A stretch of DNA of 64,000 nucleotides from an uncultured Campylobacter sp. (GCF_963526985.1 NZ_CAURPW010000001.1:216125-280124), one strand, 5' to 3'; positions 45,698-54,859 are shown, counted from the first letter of the stretch. The notes: generated by a model from the sequence alone, not told the origin. Program-made: numbers and translations.

Positions 45698-46810
45698 TTG
45701 AAAGGAATTATACTTACCGCCGCTATCCTTGCGGTCGGGCTTTACGCGTATTCGTGGCACTTTTTGATCACGGTTTTGGTGATTAGCTTTCTTATATTTT
45801 TCCACGAGCTTGGCCACTTTCTCGCCGCTCGCATGCTAAAAGTCGGCGTTTTAAAATTTAGCGTGGGCTTTGGGCAAAGCGTCTACTCAAAAACCATCGG
45901 CGGCACCGAGTACGCAATCGGCGCGATACCCCTTGGCGGCTACGTGAGCCTAAAAGGACAAGAGGACTCCAAACCTGGGCTAAAAAACGAGGACGCCGAC
46001 AGCTACACGAGACTCAGCCCTCTTGGACGCATTTTCATCCTTTTTGCCGGGCCGTTTTTTAACTTCGCTTTGGCGTTTTTTATCTTTATCGCGCTCGGAC
46101 ACATCGGCGTCGAAAGACTAGCGCCTACTGTGGGCAAAGTACTTGAAAACTCCGCCGCGGCAAGCGCCGGAGTGCAAAAAGGCGATAAAATTTTAAACAT
46201 AAACGGCGTCAAAATCAGCGAATGGGACGAGATAAGCAAAAACGTAAATTTAACCTCCACGGCGATCACGCTCGAGCGCGCTGGCGAAATAAAAACGATA
46301 AATTTGACGCCTAAAATCGGGCAGAGCGTAACGATATTTGGCGAAAAGATAGAAAAACCGCTCATCGGCATTTCGCCTTCAGGCGAGGCCGTCACGATAC
46401 GAAATACAGGCTTTAGCTCGCTCAAATTTGCGCTCGTTGAGACCGTAAACGCTTCAAAGCTCATATTTACGGGGCTTGAAAAGCTGATCGTTGGCGTCGT
46501 GCCGCTAAAAGAGATGGGCGGCATCATCCAGATCACCGACATCACCTCAAAGGCCGCAGGCATCGGCGTCTCAACCCTACTCATCATCGCCGCGCTGATC
46601 TCCGTAAATTTAGGCGTGCTAAACCTGCTGCCTATCCCGGCGCTTGACGGCGGACACATATTTTTCAACCTTTACGAGCTCATTTTCCGCCGCGAGATGA
46701 ACGAAAAGGTCTATATCGGCCTCACCTACTGCGGCTGGGCGTTTTTGCTCTGCCTGATGGCGTTTGCGACCTTTAACGACGTGATGCGCCTAAGCGGAGC
46801 GGGACAATGA
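45698..46810 (+). CDS. rseP: Site-2 metalloprotease RseP
   Basis: 370-aa membrane zinc protease. Active site HELGH (36-40) in the first membrane helix region, C-terminal partner NLLPIPALDGGH, and a PDZ domain between (AAASAGVQKGDKILNINGV). In other bacteria RseP cleaves anti-sigma factors and remnant signal peptides; no anti-sigma is seen here. Starts at TTG in an AAATTTTG word with AAAAGG upstream. It overlaps the next gene by 4 nt. Confidence 0.94.
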   Translation: MKGIILTAAILAVGLYAYSWHFLITVLVISFLIFFHELGHFLAARMLKVGVLKFSVGFGQSVYSKTIGGTEYAIGAIPLGGYVSLKGQEDSKPGLKNEDADSYTRLSPLGRIFILFAGPFFNFALAFFIFIALGHIGVERLAPTVGKVLENSAAASAGVQKGDKILNINGVKISEWDEISKNVNLTSTAITLERAGEIKTINLTPKIGQSVTIFGEKIEKPLIGISPSGEAVTIRNTGFSSLKFALVETVNASKLIFTGLEKLIVGVVPLKEMGGIIQITDITSKAAGIGVSTLLIIAALISVNLGVLNLLPIPALDGGHIFFNLYELIFRREMNEKVYIGLTYCGWAFLLCLMAFATFNDVMRLSGAGQ

Positions 46811-47442
46811 AGCTCGCGCAAATTTTAGAACGCATCGAAAATGCGCGTACCGGCGAGGCCGTGAAGCTAATCGCCGTGAGTAAAAACGTAACGACTAAAG
46901 AGGTTTTGGAGCTTTTTGGGCAAGGGCAAACGAGCTTTGGCGAAAACCGCGTGCAAGAGCTCAAAAATAAGAGCGAAATTTTATCAAATTTACCGATCGA
47001 GTGGCACTTCATCGGGCGACTTCAAAGCAACAAAATAAACCACCTACTAGCGCTCAAACCCGCTCTTTGGCAAAGCTGCGAGAGCGTAGAGGCTGCGCTT
47101 GCGGTGGATAAGAGGCTTGTTTGCGAGCTGCCTTGCCTGCTGCAAATAAACTCCGCGCGCGAAGACACAAAGCAAGGTATCTCGCCAGAAGCTGCCGAGA
47201 CTGCGTTTTTACAAATCGCGCAGGAGTGTAAGTTTTTAAAACCCGTCGGCGTGATGAGTATCGGCGCGCACGTAGAGGACGAACGAGCCATACAAAAGAG
47301 CTTTGAGACTACGCGTAAAATTTACGAAAATCTGCAACCAAAGGGCGCAGAGATTTGCTCGATGGGGATGAGCGGCGACTTTGAGCTAGCGATAAAATGC
47401 GGCTCGAATATGATTCGTTTGGGGTCGATTTTGTATAGCTAG
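46807..47442 (+). CDS. YggS-family PLP homeostasis protein
   Basis: 211-aa single-domain alanine-racemase-like barrel that binds pyridoxal phosphate and helps maintain vitamin B6 and amino-acid balance; it has no known catalysis. PLP lysine lies in LIAVSKNV, with GENRVQEL, WHFIGRLQSNK, and C-terminal SMGMSGDFELAIKCGSNMIRLGS. Overlaps rseP by ATGA. Confidence 0.94.
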   Translation: MKLAQILERIENARTGEAVKLIAVSKNVTTKEVLELFGQGQTSFGENRVQELKNKSEILSNLPIEWHFIGRLQSNKINHLLALKPALWQSCESVEAALAVDKRLVCELPCLLQINSAREDTKQGISPEAAETAFLQIAQECKFLKPVGVMSIGAHVEDERAIQKSFETTRKIYENLQPKGAEICSMGMSGDFELAIKCGSNMIRLGSILYS

Positions 47443-47467
47443 GCTCGAATTTACGCGAGCGCTAAAA

Positions 47468-47848
47468 ATGCAAATGGATAAAAACAAGCTAAATTTTATA
47501 GAAATATGCGGCGTTTTGCTCTGCGTCGCCGTTATTTTTGACATTAGCCTTACTGACGACGAAGACGCGCGCGTTTTTACGCTTTTAGTCGCCGCAAATA
47601 TCCTAATATGCGCCGTTTGCGTGCTTTTTCGAGCTATTAGAAAACGCGGTTACTTGACGCTTTTAAAAATTTTAATCGCAGCAAATTTACTGATTTGCTT
47701 TAATATGGAAATTTATCGCGGGATAATACTTTTTTGGATTACCGTATCTTCGCCGATTGCCGCGTACATAGCGTTTTTATACATTCTAAGCAGATTTACC
47801 TTTTACCTAGCGAGCCGTAAATTTAAAGACGGCGAAAACGACGCATAA
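47468..47848 (+). CDS. Small multi-helix membrane protein, unknown
   Basis: 126 aa with about four hydrophobic helices (about 10-26, 37-53, 63-78 and 84-105) and short charged loops; a polar tail ends FKDGENDA. No family recognised. Two closely spaced ATGs (47468 and 47474) are possible starts and neither has a strong ribosome site. It lies 25 nt after the YggS-type gene and 19 nt before the next gene, so is probably co-transcribed. Confidence 0.65.
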   Translation: MQMDKNKLNFIEICGVLLCVAVIFDISLTDDEDARVFTLLVAANILICAVCVLFRAIRKRGYLTLLKILIAANLLICFNMEIYRGIILFWITVSSPIAAYIAFLYILSRFTFYLASRKFKDGENDA

Positions 47849-47867
47849 ATCCAAAAAAGGAGCCAAA

Positions 47868-48641
47868 ATGGGCTACGACGTGAGTTATCATCCGATCAAC
47901 GAAAACGAGATCAAGCAGTGGTATTTTGACGCGTTAAAAAGCGCGAGAGAGGGCGACTGGTCGATCGCGCAAAGGCTCGCAAAAGAGTACGGCATGGAGG
48001 ATTTTTACGCGCAAAAGTACATCGACACTCTTAAAATCGCGCTTGAAACCAAAGATGACGAGAGCTTTGCGCTCGGTCACGGCTATATACTCGCCGCCGT
48101 GCAGGGATTTTTTAGAAAATACTTCTACACGCGCGGCACGGCGTTTAGCTTTTTGGCGCAGGAACACGGCGAATTTAAGCGGTATCTAAGCGACATAAGC
48201 GGCGTTATACCGCCTGAAATAAAAGCTAAATTTACGGGCGAATTTGACGGAAACTACTCATCGGGTGCGTTTATAAGCGCGGCAAATTTGGCTAAATTTT
48301 GGCAGGACTACAACGCAGGCAGCGAGATCAAGCAAAAAACGGATAATTTTTACGCCCAAAATTTGCCTGCATTTTTGAGCGCGGTTAAATTTAGCGTAGA
48401 GGGCGGCTACGGACTGCTTGAGGCAACCGACGTCATCGTGCCAAACCCGCTCGATCTAAACAGCTCCGAGTGCTACTCAAATCTTTTTAATTGCGACCCC
48501 GAAGGCGCGCTTATCTATGCCGACACGGCGGCGCAGCAGCTAAGCGAAGCGATGAAGCTGGATAAAAAGAAAAACGAAAGCGGCAAAAACGAAGGCTCGG
48601 GCGGCTTTTTCGGCGCTATAAGAAAGCTTTTTGGCAAGTAA
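47868..48641 (+). CDS. Protein of unknown function
   Basis: 257 aa, soluble, no signal. Starts GYDVSYHPINENEIKQWYF; includes SSECYSNLFNCDPEG and ends with a Lys/Glu/Gly-rich linker before a short basic amphipathic GGFFGAIRKLFGK tail. That last piece looks like a membrane-touching helix. No function can be assigned. AAAAAAGGAGCCAAA before the ATG is strong. Downstream the operon appears to end near a perfect palindrome. Confidence 0.78.
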   Translation: MGYDVSYHPINENEIKQWYFDALKSAREGDWSIAQRLAKEYGMEDFYAQKYIDTLKIALETKDDESFALGHGYILAAVQGFFRKYFYTRGTAFSFLAQEHGEFKRYLSDISGVIPPEIKAKFTGEFDGNYSSGAFISAANLAKFWQDYNAGSEIKQKTDNFYAQNLPAFLSAVKFSVEGGYGLLEATDVIVPNPLDLNSSECYSNLFNCDPEGALIYADTAAQQLSEAMKLDKKKNESGKNEGSGGFFGAIRKLFGK

Positions 48642-48785
48642 ATCACATAGGTCAAACATTAGATTTCGTAAAAATATTTGGGATGTCAAAAACTATTTTA
48701 GAAAATTAAATCATAACTTGCCTCCGTTAAATTTAAAAACGCCTTTTCTTCAAAAACATTTCTAACACCGCTTCTCTTGCATAAA

Positions 48786-48818
48786 ATACGGGAAATTTAC
48801 GATATAAATTTCCCGTAT
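48786..48818. promoter_or_regulatory. Perfect 14-bp palindrome upstream of DUF4214 gene
   Basis: ATACGGGAAATTTA (48786-48799), loop CGATA, then its exact complement (48805-48818). It lies about 145 bp past the previous stop and about 55 bp before the predicted -10 of the next gene. It could terminate the upstream transcript, or bind a regulator. On the minus strand, TATTTTAT follows the stem; on the plus strand no T-run follows directly. Confidence 0.6.
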
Positions 48819-48871
48819 CACGTATTTGATATTTTATTTTAAGCTTAAGTTTTATTTTTATACTTATACTA

Positions 48872-48877
48872 TATAAT
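48872..48877 (+). promoter_or_regulatory. -10 box of DUF4214 gene
   Basis: TATAAT in ACTATATAATAAT, preceded by a T-rich tract, as in Campylobacter sigma-70 promoters. It gives a leader of about 50 nt before the ATG at 48936. Confidence 0.55.
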
Positions 48878-48935
48878 AATAAAATTTTAAATATTAAGCA
48901 CAAATATTTAAAAAATTTAACCCAAAGGTGTGAAA

Positions 48936-51900
48936 ATGTCTTTAACTCAGTCTCAAATTTCAGGACTTTACGTCGCTTTATTCGGTAGAGCTAGCGAAGG
49001 CGCAGGCAATGAAGCCTGGCTAAAATCGGCAAACGCAAATAATTTAAAATTATCCAGCGTTGCAAATTTGATGTTAGACACGACGGCATCGAAGGAATTT
49101 TTCGGTAAAAGCCTAGAGAGCAATGAAAATTTCATCAAGCATATTTACGCTACTTTGCTAAACAAGGATGAAAATACCGATCTGGGCGGTAAAGCCGGCT
49201 GGGTAAAAATGCTCAACGATACAAACGATAGAGGCCACGTCGTAAGCGAAATTTTAAAGGCGGCGCTAAATCCGGTACATGCGCAAAGCGCGGATGCCGC
49301 TACGAGAAACGCCCATAAAATGCTTATAAATAAAATAATCGCATCAAACGTCGTAGCCGATAGTATAAAAGACGTGCCTGAGGGCGACGTAAAAATAACC
49401 CTAAATTCATTTTTAAAAATCAATGATGCGGTAACGGCGACGTCCTCTGCCGAAGATATAAAAAACGCTATCCTAAGCAATAAATCAAATTTGACTCTAG
49501 ACGGAGCAAAGCTAGACGAATCGATAAGTAAAAACGACAAAATATCGGTAATATCGCAGGTAACTGGCAAGAGCCAAAGCGAGATAAAAAAAGAATTTCC
49601 AAACTACGATAAAGACTACTCTGTGACCCCAAGTCCAAAACCGCTCCCAAATCCGGACCCAAAACCGACCATAGAAAAAGTCGACGTTAAGACATTTTTG
49701 AAAAAAACCGTAAGCCACGTGGACGAAAACACTTCGTTTACTATAGAAGATGAGGCCGGAAACATACAAAGCAATATAGATAAAATCGCGTCAAATTTAA
49801 AATACGTTTTATCGATCAAATTTAGCGGAAGCTTCACTTTAGACGCGAACAAAACCTCCGTAAAACTGCTAGATAAAATTTCCGAAGGTAAAATTTGGCT
49901 ACAAAACGCGACCAAAGATCATTTAGATCTAATAAAAAGCGCGCCCGTAGAGAAATTTTTTATAGACGATAGCAAGGATTTTACGCTAGATATCGCTACT
50001 TTCGTGTCCTTAAAGCATAAAATCGCAAGAGGCGATAAATTTACGCTAAAAGATACTTCGGCAAATATCGTTAAAAACTTCGATCAAATAAAATCCCTCA
50101 TAGATAGCGTAAAAACCCTAGATAGCTCCGATAACGGCGAGATAAAGCTAATAAAAGCCCAGTATGACGTCATAAAAGACCTGGTATCGCAGGATGATAA
50201 AGATAACAACGTCTATAAAGTCGAGGAAAAAACGGGCAAAGCGGCTATGACTCCTACCGACGTAAAAGACGGTAAGGCTTTTGCTTGGGAATACGTAAAC
50301 GATAGCACCGGAATAACATATAAAATACAATTTGGCAAAAGAGACGCTCAGCCCGAAAACTCGGATATAAAAGTCGATATGCCGGACGGTAAATTTTATA
50401 ACGGCGAAAATATGATCAAAGACTACAAGATCAAAGCCTATAAAATCTATGAAAAAGGCGGCTACAAAGTGACCGAAGAGTACACTCCAAGCACCTCGAA
50501 ATCAGGCGATATCGTTAGAGATAAATTTGACGAAAAAGGCGCGCTAGAGGAAAAAATATTAGAAAGATCCAGCGGCGAAAAGCTCACTCTATCTTACGAG
50601 GACGGCAAGCTAAGCAACGCCGTAAAAACCGACCCCGAGTACGCAAATACCGATATAAACTTTGAAATCAGCAAAGATAGCGAAAATCTAGACTACAAAG
50701 GTACGCTATATCTAAACGCAAGCTCGCCCGAGCATCTAAGTATCCTTAATCCGCACTTTAACTATAAAGGCAAGGTCACGGTAACAGATAGCGCACTAGA
50801 TACGAAATGGACGGCCGACATCGGAAAAGACGAAGCGATATATAGGGCGTACGAAGGGCGATTTTCAGACGACGTAAGACTAGTGTCAAAGGCTGCATAC
50901 ACTACTCACAACAACTATGGAGTCGATAATTTCGATATACCTCAAACGCTTCGAGAAAATGCGAATCTAAAAAAAATAAGCATCGACGCTCAAACCGGCA
51001 ACCTAGCAAACGGCTCGGAGTTTGGCGTGCTAGATAATGCTCAAGATAAAATCACGCTCCCGTCAAACATCACCGAACTATCAAAAGCCCAAGACGGCGT
51101 AAATCTGCAAAACATCGAGGAAAAGCTATCTACGCTTGGAGTCGGTAAGGCGCAGTATTTCTTGCAAAACGTAGGCGAAAATAAATTTAACGCCTATATG
51201 GCGCTAAACACGGACGGTAAAGAGGGTTATCAAGACGGCAGCGATACCCTGATAGAGATAAAAGACGTCGAGTATAGAAGTAATTTTAAACAGTTAAAAG
51301 ACGGCGCGACATCGATCTATAACAAACTAACGCCTGATTTTACCGTCCCTACTCCGTCCACTTTCCAAAACGCAGTAGCCAAAGACGCGACCGGCGGAAA
51401 AAGTAAAATTTGGGAATACGAAGCTAGCTCTACGAAAAAATATCAAATCGTTTTTGAAAAAGAGCAAGACGAAAATAGCGGATTTAAATTTGCAGACGGA
51501 GTGTTTTTCGATAAAAACGACAAACCGATAAACGCAACCGGCTGGCAAAGCAGAGCCAAAGTCTACGAGATAGACAAATCCACTCCAAACGTCGAGGTTA
51601 TAAAAAGCCTAAATAACAATGAAGGCGGAAGAGTCATAGAAACCGTAACCAAGACCTACGACGCATCGGGCAAGCTCATAAAACAAACGCTCCAAGACGA
51701 CATGTATAGTAAAAACGATAAAACCTTAGACGTAACCTACGAGAACGAACAGGTAAAATCAGCCGTAATAACAAGCGCCCAGTATGCCAATAAAACGGTT
51801 AAATTTGACGTCGGCTCCGATAATGAAGCTTCCTTGTTAGCAACAAAATCCGCGCTTACTATGGATTTATCTACGCCTTGGGATCTAAGCCCGCGAAATG

Positions 51901-52451
51901 ACGTAACCAAAGGCTTTAAAGGTACCGCGACCATAACCGATAAGGCGCTAGATAAAAAAGCCGTAGCTAATGTCGGCGATACGCAAACGACGTTTAAAAT
52001 TTACGAAAATATAAACTCGGATAAAATTTCCCTCATTTCAAAGGCTAAAGGCAACAACGGATCGTTTTTAAACAAAGAGGAATTTGATATCAAAGAAACG
52101 CTCGCTCAAAATCCTGATGCTAAAAAGATAACGATAGACGCAGGTAACAAAATGATGCAGATATCAAAAGGCGAGAAGATAAAACTACCTGATAATATCA
52201 CTAAAATCTCAAAAGCAGCAGACGGAACCGACTCATCAAATTTGCAAACCGATCTTGCAAATTTAAAAGCGGGCGAAGGCGCTTATTTCTTACAAAACGT
52301 GGGCGGAAATAAATTTGACGCGTACCTAGCGCTAAATACGGACGGCGTAGAAGGCTACCAAGAGGACAGCGATACTCTCGTAAAAATCGCGGGCGTGGCT
52401 TACGGGGCTAGCTTTAGCGACGTAAACGGCGGATATACGACGCTAAGCTAA
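48936..52451 (+). CDS. Large DUF4214 surface-type protein with two tandem modules
   Basis: 1171 aa and acidic. Residues about 5-110 are a DUF4214 domain (SQISGLYVALFGRASEGAGN, with MLNDTNDRG), found in S-layer and RTX-type proteins. A Pro-rich linker (PSPKPLPNPDPKP) follows near 230. Then come two repeats of a DTAANI-like kind (DEAGNIQSNIDKI, DTSANIVKNFDQI). Two tandem modules of about 350 aa (about 435-800 and 805-1171) share PTDV/WEY, LxVTYE, KGxxTVTDxALDxK, LPxNITxxSKAxDG, QYFLQNVG and ALNTDGxEGYQ. No signal peptide, so secretion by type I would fit, but no exporter is nearby. S-layer or adhesin role is inferred. ATG chosen over GTG six bases upstream. Confidence 0.82.
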   Translation: MSLTQSQISGLYVALFGRASEGAGNEAWLKSANANNLKLSSVANLMLDTTASKEFFGKSLESNENFIKHIYATLLNKDENTDLGGKAGWVKMLNDTNDRGHVVSEILKAALNPVHAQSADAATRNAHKMLINKIIASNVVADSIKDVPEGDVKITLNSFLKINDAVTATSSAEDIKNAILSNKSNLTLDGAKLDESISKNDKISVISQVTGKSQSEIKKEFPNYDKDYSVTPSPKPLPNPDPKPTIEKVDVKTFLKKTVSHVDENTSFTIEDEAGNIQSNIDKIASNLKYVLSIKFSGSFTLDANKTSVKLLDKISEGKIWLQNATKDHLDLIKSAPVEKFFIDDSKDFTLDIATFVSLKHKIARGDKFTLKDTSANIVKNFDQIKSLIDSVKTLDSSDNGEIKLIKAQYDVIKDLVSQDDKDNNVYKVEEKTGKAAMTPTDVKDGKAFAWEYVNDSTGITYKIQFGKRDAQPENSDIKVDMPDGKFYNGENMIKDYKIKAYKIYEKGGYKVTEEYTPSTSKSGDIVRDKFDEKGALEEKILERSSGEKLTLSYEDGKLSNAVKTDPEYANTDINFEISKDSENLDYKGTLYLNASSPEHLSILNPHFNYKGKVTVTDSALDTKWTADIGKDEAIYRAYEGRFSDDVRLVSKAAYTTHNNYGVDNFDIPQTLRENANLKKISIDAQTGNLANGSEFGVLDNAQDKITLPSNITELSKAQDGVNLQNIEEKLSTLGVGKAQYFLQNVGENKFNAYMALNTDGKEGYQDGSDTLIEIKDVEYRSNFKQLKDGATSIYNKLTPDFTVPTPSTFQNAVAKDATGGKSKIWEYEASSTKKYQIVFEKEQDENSGFKFADGVFFDKNDKPINATGWQSRAKVYEIDKSTPNVEVIKSLNNNEGGRVIETVTKTYDASGKLIKQTLQDDMYSKNDKTLDVTYENEQVKSAVITSAQYANKTVKFDVGSDNEASLLATKSALTMDLSTPWDLSPRNDVTKGFKGTATITDKALDKKAVANVGDTQTTFKIYENINSDKISLISKAKGNNGSFLNKEEFDIKETLAQNPDAKKITIDAGNKMMQISKGEKIKLPDNITKISKAADGTDSSNLQTDLANLKAGEGAYFLQNVGGNKFDAYLALNTDGVEGYQEDSDTLVKIAGVAYGASFSDVNGGYTTLS

Positions 52452-52460
52452 ATTCGTACG

Positions 52461-52483
52461 ACGGGGCTAGGTTTTGGCCCCGT
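52461..52483 (+). terminator. Terminator after DUF4214 gene
   Basis: ACGGGGC (52461-52467) pairs with GCCCCGT (52477-52483) across a nine-base loop, 9 nt after the stop. A T-containing stretch (TATATTACTCTTT) follows. GC-rich stem supports a factor-independent terminator. Confidence 0.6.
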
Positions 52484-52847
52484 TATATTACTCTTTAAAT
52501 TTATAAGCTTTTAATTTTGAATTAACCGTTATAAATACGAAAAATATACCGAGCTTCTACCGCCTAAATTTGGCTGGATTTTAAGATACGGCAACAAGGT
52601 TAAAGGTTAAATTTATTCGCTTCCATGAAATCTTAAATTTAAAAATATCAAGTAAATTAAACGCATACGAGATTTTTTAACTTCATGCAAAATGACCCAT
52701 TGTGCCGTTTGGGCTTATTTGGGATTTTGCCGCACCAAGCGTTATTTTACCGCTGCTACCGGTTAAATTTATACGCAAACTATAATTAGACCAAAAAAGA
52801 GGGGGATGTAAACTATACCGCCGTCGCTATATCAAGCATAAAAAGAT
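52484..52847. other. Gene-free stretch between converging genes
   Basis: About 360 bp with no gene seen and a few AAATTT words. It lies between the terminators of the DUF4214 and flavodoxin genes. Confidence 0.5.
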
Positions 52848-52874
52848 CCGCCTTGCCCATTTTAGACAAGGCGG
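52848..52874 (-). terminator. Terminator of flavodoxin gene
   Basis: CCGCCTTG and CAAGGCGG form an 8-bp stem around an 11-base loop. Read on the minus strand, the stem is followed by GGATCTTTTTATGC, a good U-tract. It starts about 9 nt after the flavodoxin stop. Confidence 0.8.
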
Positions 52875-52882
52875 CAAGAAAA

Positions 52883-53374
52883 TCAGAATAAATTTAAGAT
52901 AGTAGGCTTATTTTCCTCGACCCATTTGTCGATGCGTTTTGCGTAGTTTTCATCGCCCTTGACGTCTAGAGCTAGGCCTACGAATTTGCCGTTAATGAAA
53001 AACGCGGAGTGGTTAAATTTATATCCGTCTGCGTCGCTAGCGCCGAAAATTTGCGCGTCCTTTAGATACGGCAAAAAATCCACCGCGCCGCTAAAAAGCG
53101 TTTGGGGGTGATTGGCTTGATTGCCCACGGCTACGATGGCGGCTTTTTTGCCTTTGCTGCCTACTTTTAAAAGCGGCAGTTTCTCCGTCCAGTCAGCTGA
53201 AAGCTCGCCGTCGCCGTAGCTAGGCGCCGCTACGATGATGACGTCAAATTTAGCAAAATCCTGTGCGGTAGCGTCCTTTACTTCGACTAGCTGTGCGCCG
53301 AGTTTGCCTGCTAGATACTCGCAAGCAGTCTTTGTATGGCCTTTTGCGCTTGCGTAAAATATGCCGATACTCAT
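52883..53374 (-). CDS. fldA: Flavodoxin
   Basis: 163-aa FMN electron carrier. Phosphate loop SAKGHT (9-14) is a variant of the usual STTGNT. The second FMN loop is PSYGDGELSADW and the third GNQANHPQTLFSG. In Campylobacter and Helicobacter flavodoxin accepts electrons from 2-oxoglutarate and pyruvate oxidoreductases; its place directly after oorDABC supports that. It has its own promoter and terminator, with AAGGAG before the ATG. Confidence 0.92.
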   Translation of the reverse strand: MSIGIFYASAKGHTKTACEYLAGKLGAQLVEVKDATAQDFAKFDVIIVAAPSYGDGELSADWTEKLPLLKVGSKGKKAAIVAVGNQANHPQTLFSGAVDFLPYLKDAQIFGASDADGYKFNHSAFFINGKFVGLALDVKGDENYAKRIDKWVEENKPTILNLF

Positions 53375-53410
53375 TTTACTCTCCTTAAATTTAGATAAAT
53401 CAATACCCGA

Positions 53411-53416
53411 AGTATA
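53411..53416 (-). promoter_or_regulatory. -10 box of flavodoxin gene
   Basis: On the minus strand TATACT in CGTTATACTTCGG lies about 37 bp before the ATG, inside the 82-bp gap to oorC. Flavodoxin may therefore be expressed apart from oor. Confidence 0.5.
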
Positions 53417-53456
53417 ACGAAATAATACTTAATTTATCTTATTTCAAATCACGCTT

Positions 53457-54017
53457 TTATTTGTCGTTTTCTAGGCAAATTTGCGCGTATTTTAGTCCCA
53501 GCTCGTAGGCTTTTTCGTTCTCGGCGTAGACTTTTTTAGGCACTTTTGAGAGCATTACGCGTTTAACTAGCTCGGCGTCCAGGCAGCCGCTCATCTGCAC
53601 GGCGACTGCGAGCGCGACGACGCTTTGGGTTATGACATTGCCTACTTCGTCTTTAGCGATGGAGATGATGGGAATTTCATAGATTTTCCACCGTTTTTTA
53701 TCCTCGTCGCTTGCGCGTACTAAATTTGGCTCCACGACGATTATGCCGCCCTCTTTTACGCCGTCTTTAAACTGCTCGAAGCTAATCTGCGCGGTAGCGA
53801 GCATAAACTCGATCTCGCCCTCGTTTGCGTACGGATAAAATATCTCGCGCTCGCTCAAAATGATATCTACTTTCGTCGGTCCTCCGCGCACCTGCGAGGT
53901 GTAGGTCGAGGCCTTGACGCCGTATCCGCCCTCCTCAATCTTGGCCGCGGCTAAAATCTCGCCCGCCAGTATCACGCCCTGGCCGCCCACTCCGACGAAC
54001 CTTAACTGTCTTTTCAT
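53457..54017 (-). CDS. oorC: 2-oxoglutarate:acceptor oxidoreductase, gamma subunit
   Basis: 186-aa gamma subunit of the oxygen-sensitive 2-oxoglutarate oxidoreductase: FVGVGGQGVILAGEILA at the start, RGGPTKVDIILS and VALAVAVQMSG. It completes the enzyme that turns 2-oxoglutarate and CoA into succinyl-CoA, CO2 and reduced carrier. The ATG overlaps the oorB stop by 4 nt. It ends the oor series; gap to flavodoxin 82 nt. Confidence 0.94.
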   Translation of the reverse strand: MKRQLRFVGVGGQGVILAGEILAAAKIEEGGYGVKASTYTSQVRGGPTKVDIILSEREIFYPYANEGEIEFMLATAQISFEQFKDGVKEGGIIVVEPNLVRASDEDKKRWKIYEIPIISIAKDEVGNVITQSVVALAVAVQMSGCLDAELVKRVMLSKVPKKVYAENEKAYELGLKYAQICLENDK

Positions 54018-54859
54018 TTTAGCGCTCCAAAGTCGATTTTCTCGCCGTCTCTAGCGGCTTTTATCACCATGTCGTAGGCCTTGGTGTACTCCATGCGCGA
54101 CTCGTCTTTATGCAGCACTCCGAGAGGAAATTTACCCTCCCGCTCATCCTCGCCCATCGCGTCAAATTTAGCCTTGCTAGTCGTGCGACCGTCGATCCAC
54201 TCCAGCATCTGCGTGGCCTGCCCCATCTTGTTTTTGCGGCCCAGATTTATGTGGCAGTTTGAAAACACGTCAAAAAAGCTGTATCCGTCGTGCTCGAAGC
54301 CCTCGGCAAATACCTTTTCCAGCTTTGCCGGCTCTATCACGCTACCGCGCGCCACAAATGTCGCTCCTGCGGCGGTTGCGAGCTTGCACGCGTCAAAATT
54401 CGGATCGATGTTGCCCTGCTGTGCCGTCACCGTCCAAAATCCTATCGGCGTAGTCGGGCTGGTTTGCGAGTTTGTTAGCCCGTAGATGAAGTTATTTATC
54501 AAAACGTGGTTTAAATTTATATTTCTACGGCATCCGTGGATCGTGTGATTGCCGCCTATCGCTAGCCCGTCGCCGTCGCCTGTTACTACGATGACGTGTT
54601 TATCGGGGTTTGCTAGCTTGATACCCGTGGCATAGGCTATCGCGCGACCGTGCGTGGTGTGGACGGTGTTGCAGTTAATATAGGAGCTAAAGCGCCCAGA
54701 GCAGCCGATGCCAGAGACCACGCACACGTCGTTCATATCCCAGCCTAGCTTATGGATTGCGCGGATTAGCGCCTTTAGTATCACGCCGTCGCCGCAGCCC
54801 CAGCACCACAGAGTCGGCGTTTTGTCGGTGCGTAGGTAGTCGTCGTAGTTAAATGCCAT
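54014..54859 (-). CDS. oorB: 2-oxoglutarate:acceptor oxidoreductase, beta subunit
   Basis: 281-aa thiamine-pyrophosphate-binding subunit. TLWCWGCGDGVI holds cluster-type cysteines, GIGCSGRFSSYINCNTVHT follows, and the TPP motif is GDGDGLAIGGNH with NLNHVLINNFIYGLTNSQTS. ATG at 54859 is preceded by AGGAGA; a TTG three bases upstream is less likely. It overlaps oorA by 11 nt. Cytoplasmic. Confidence 0.95.
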   Translation of the reverse strand: MAFNYDDYLRTDKTPTLWCWGCGDGVILKALIRAIHKLGWDMNDVCVVSGIGCSGRFSSYINCNTVHTTHGRAIAYATGIKLANPDKHVIVVTGDGDGLAIGGNHTIHGCRRNINLNHVLINNFIYGLTNSQTSPTTPIGFWTVTAQQGNIDPNFDACKLATAAGATFVARGSVIEPAKLEKVFAEGFEHDGYSFFDVFSNCHINLGRKNKMGQATQMLEWIDGRTTSKAKFDAMGEDEREGKFPLGVLHKDESRMEYTKAYDMVIKAARDGEKIDFGALK

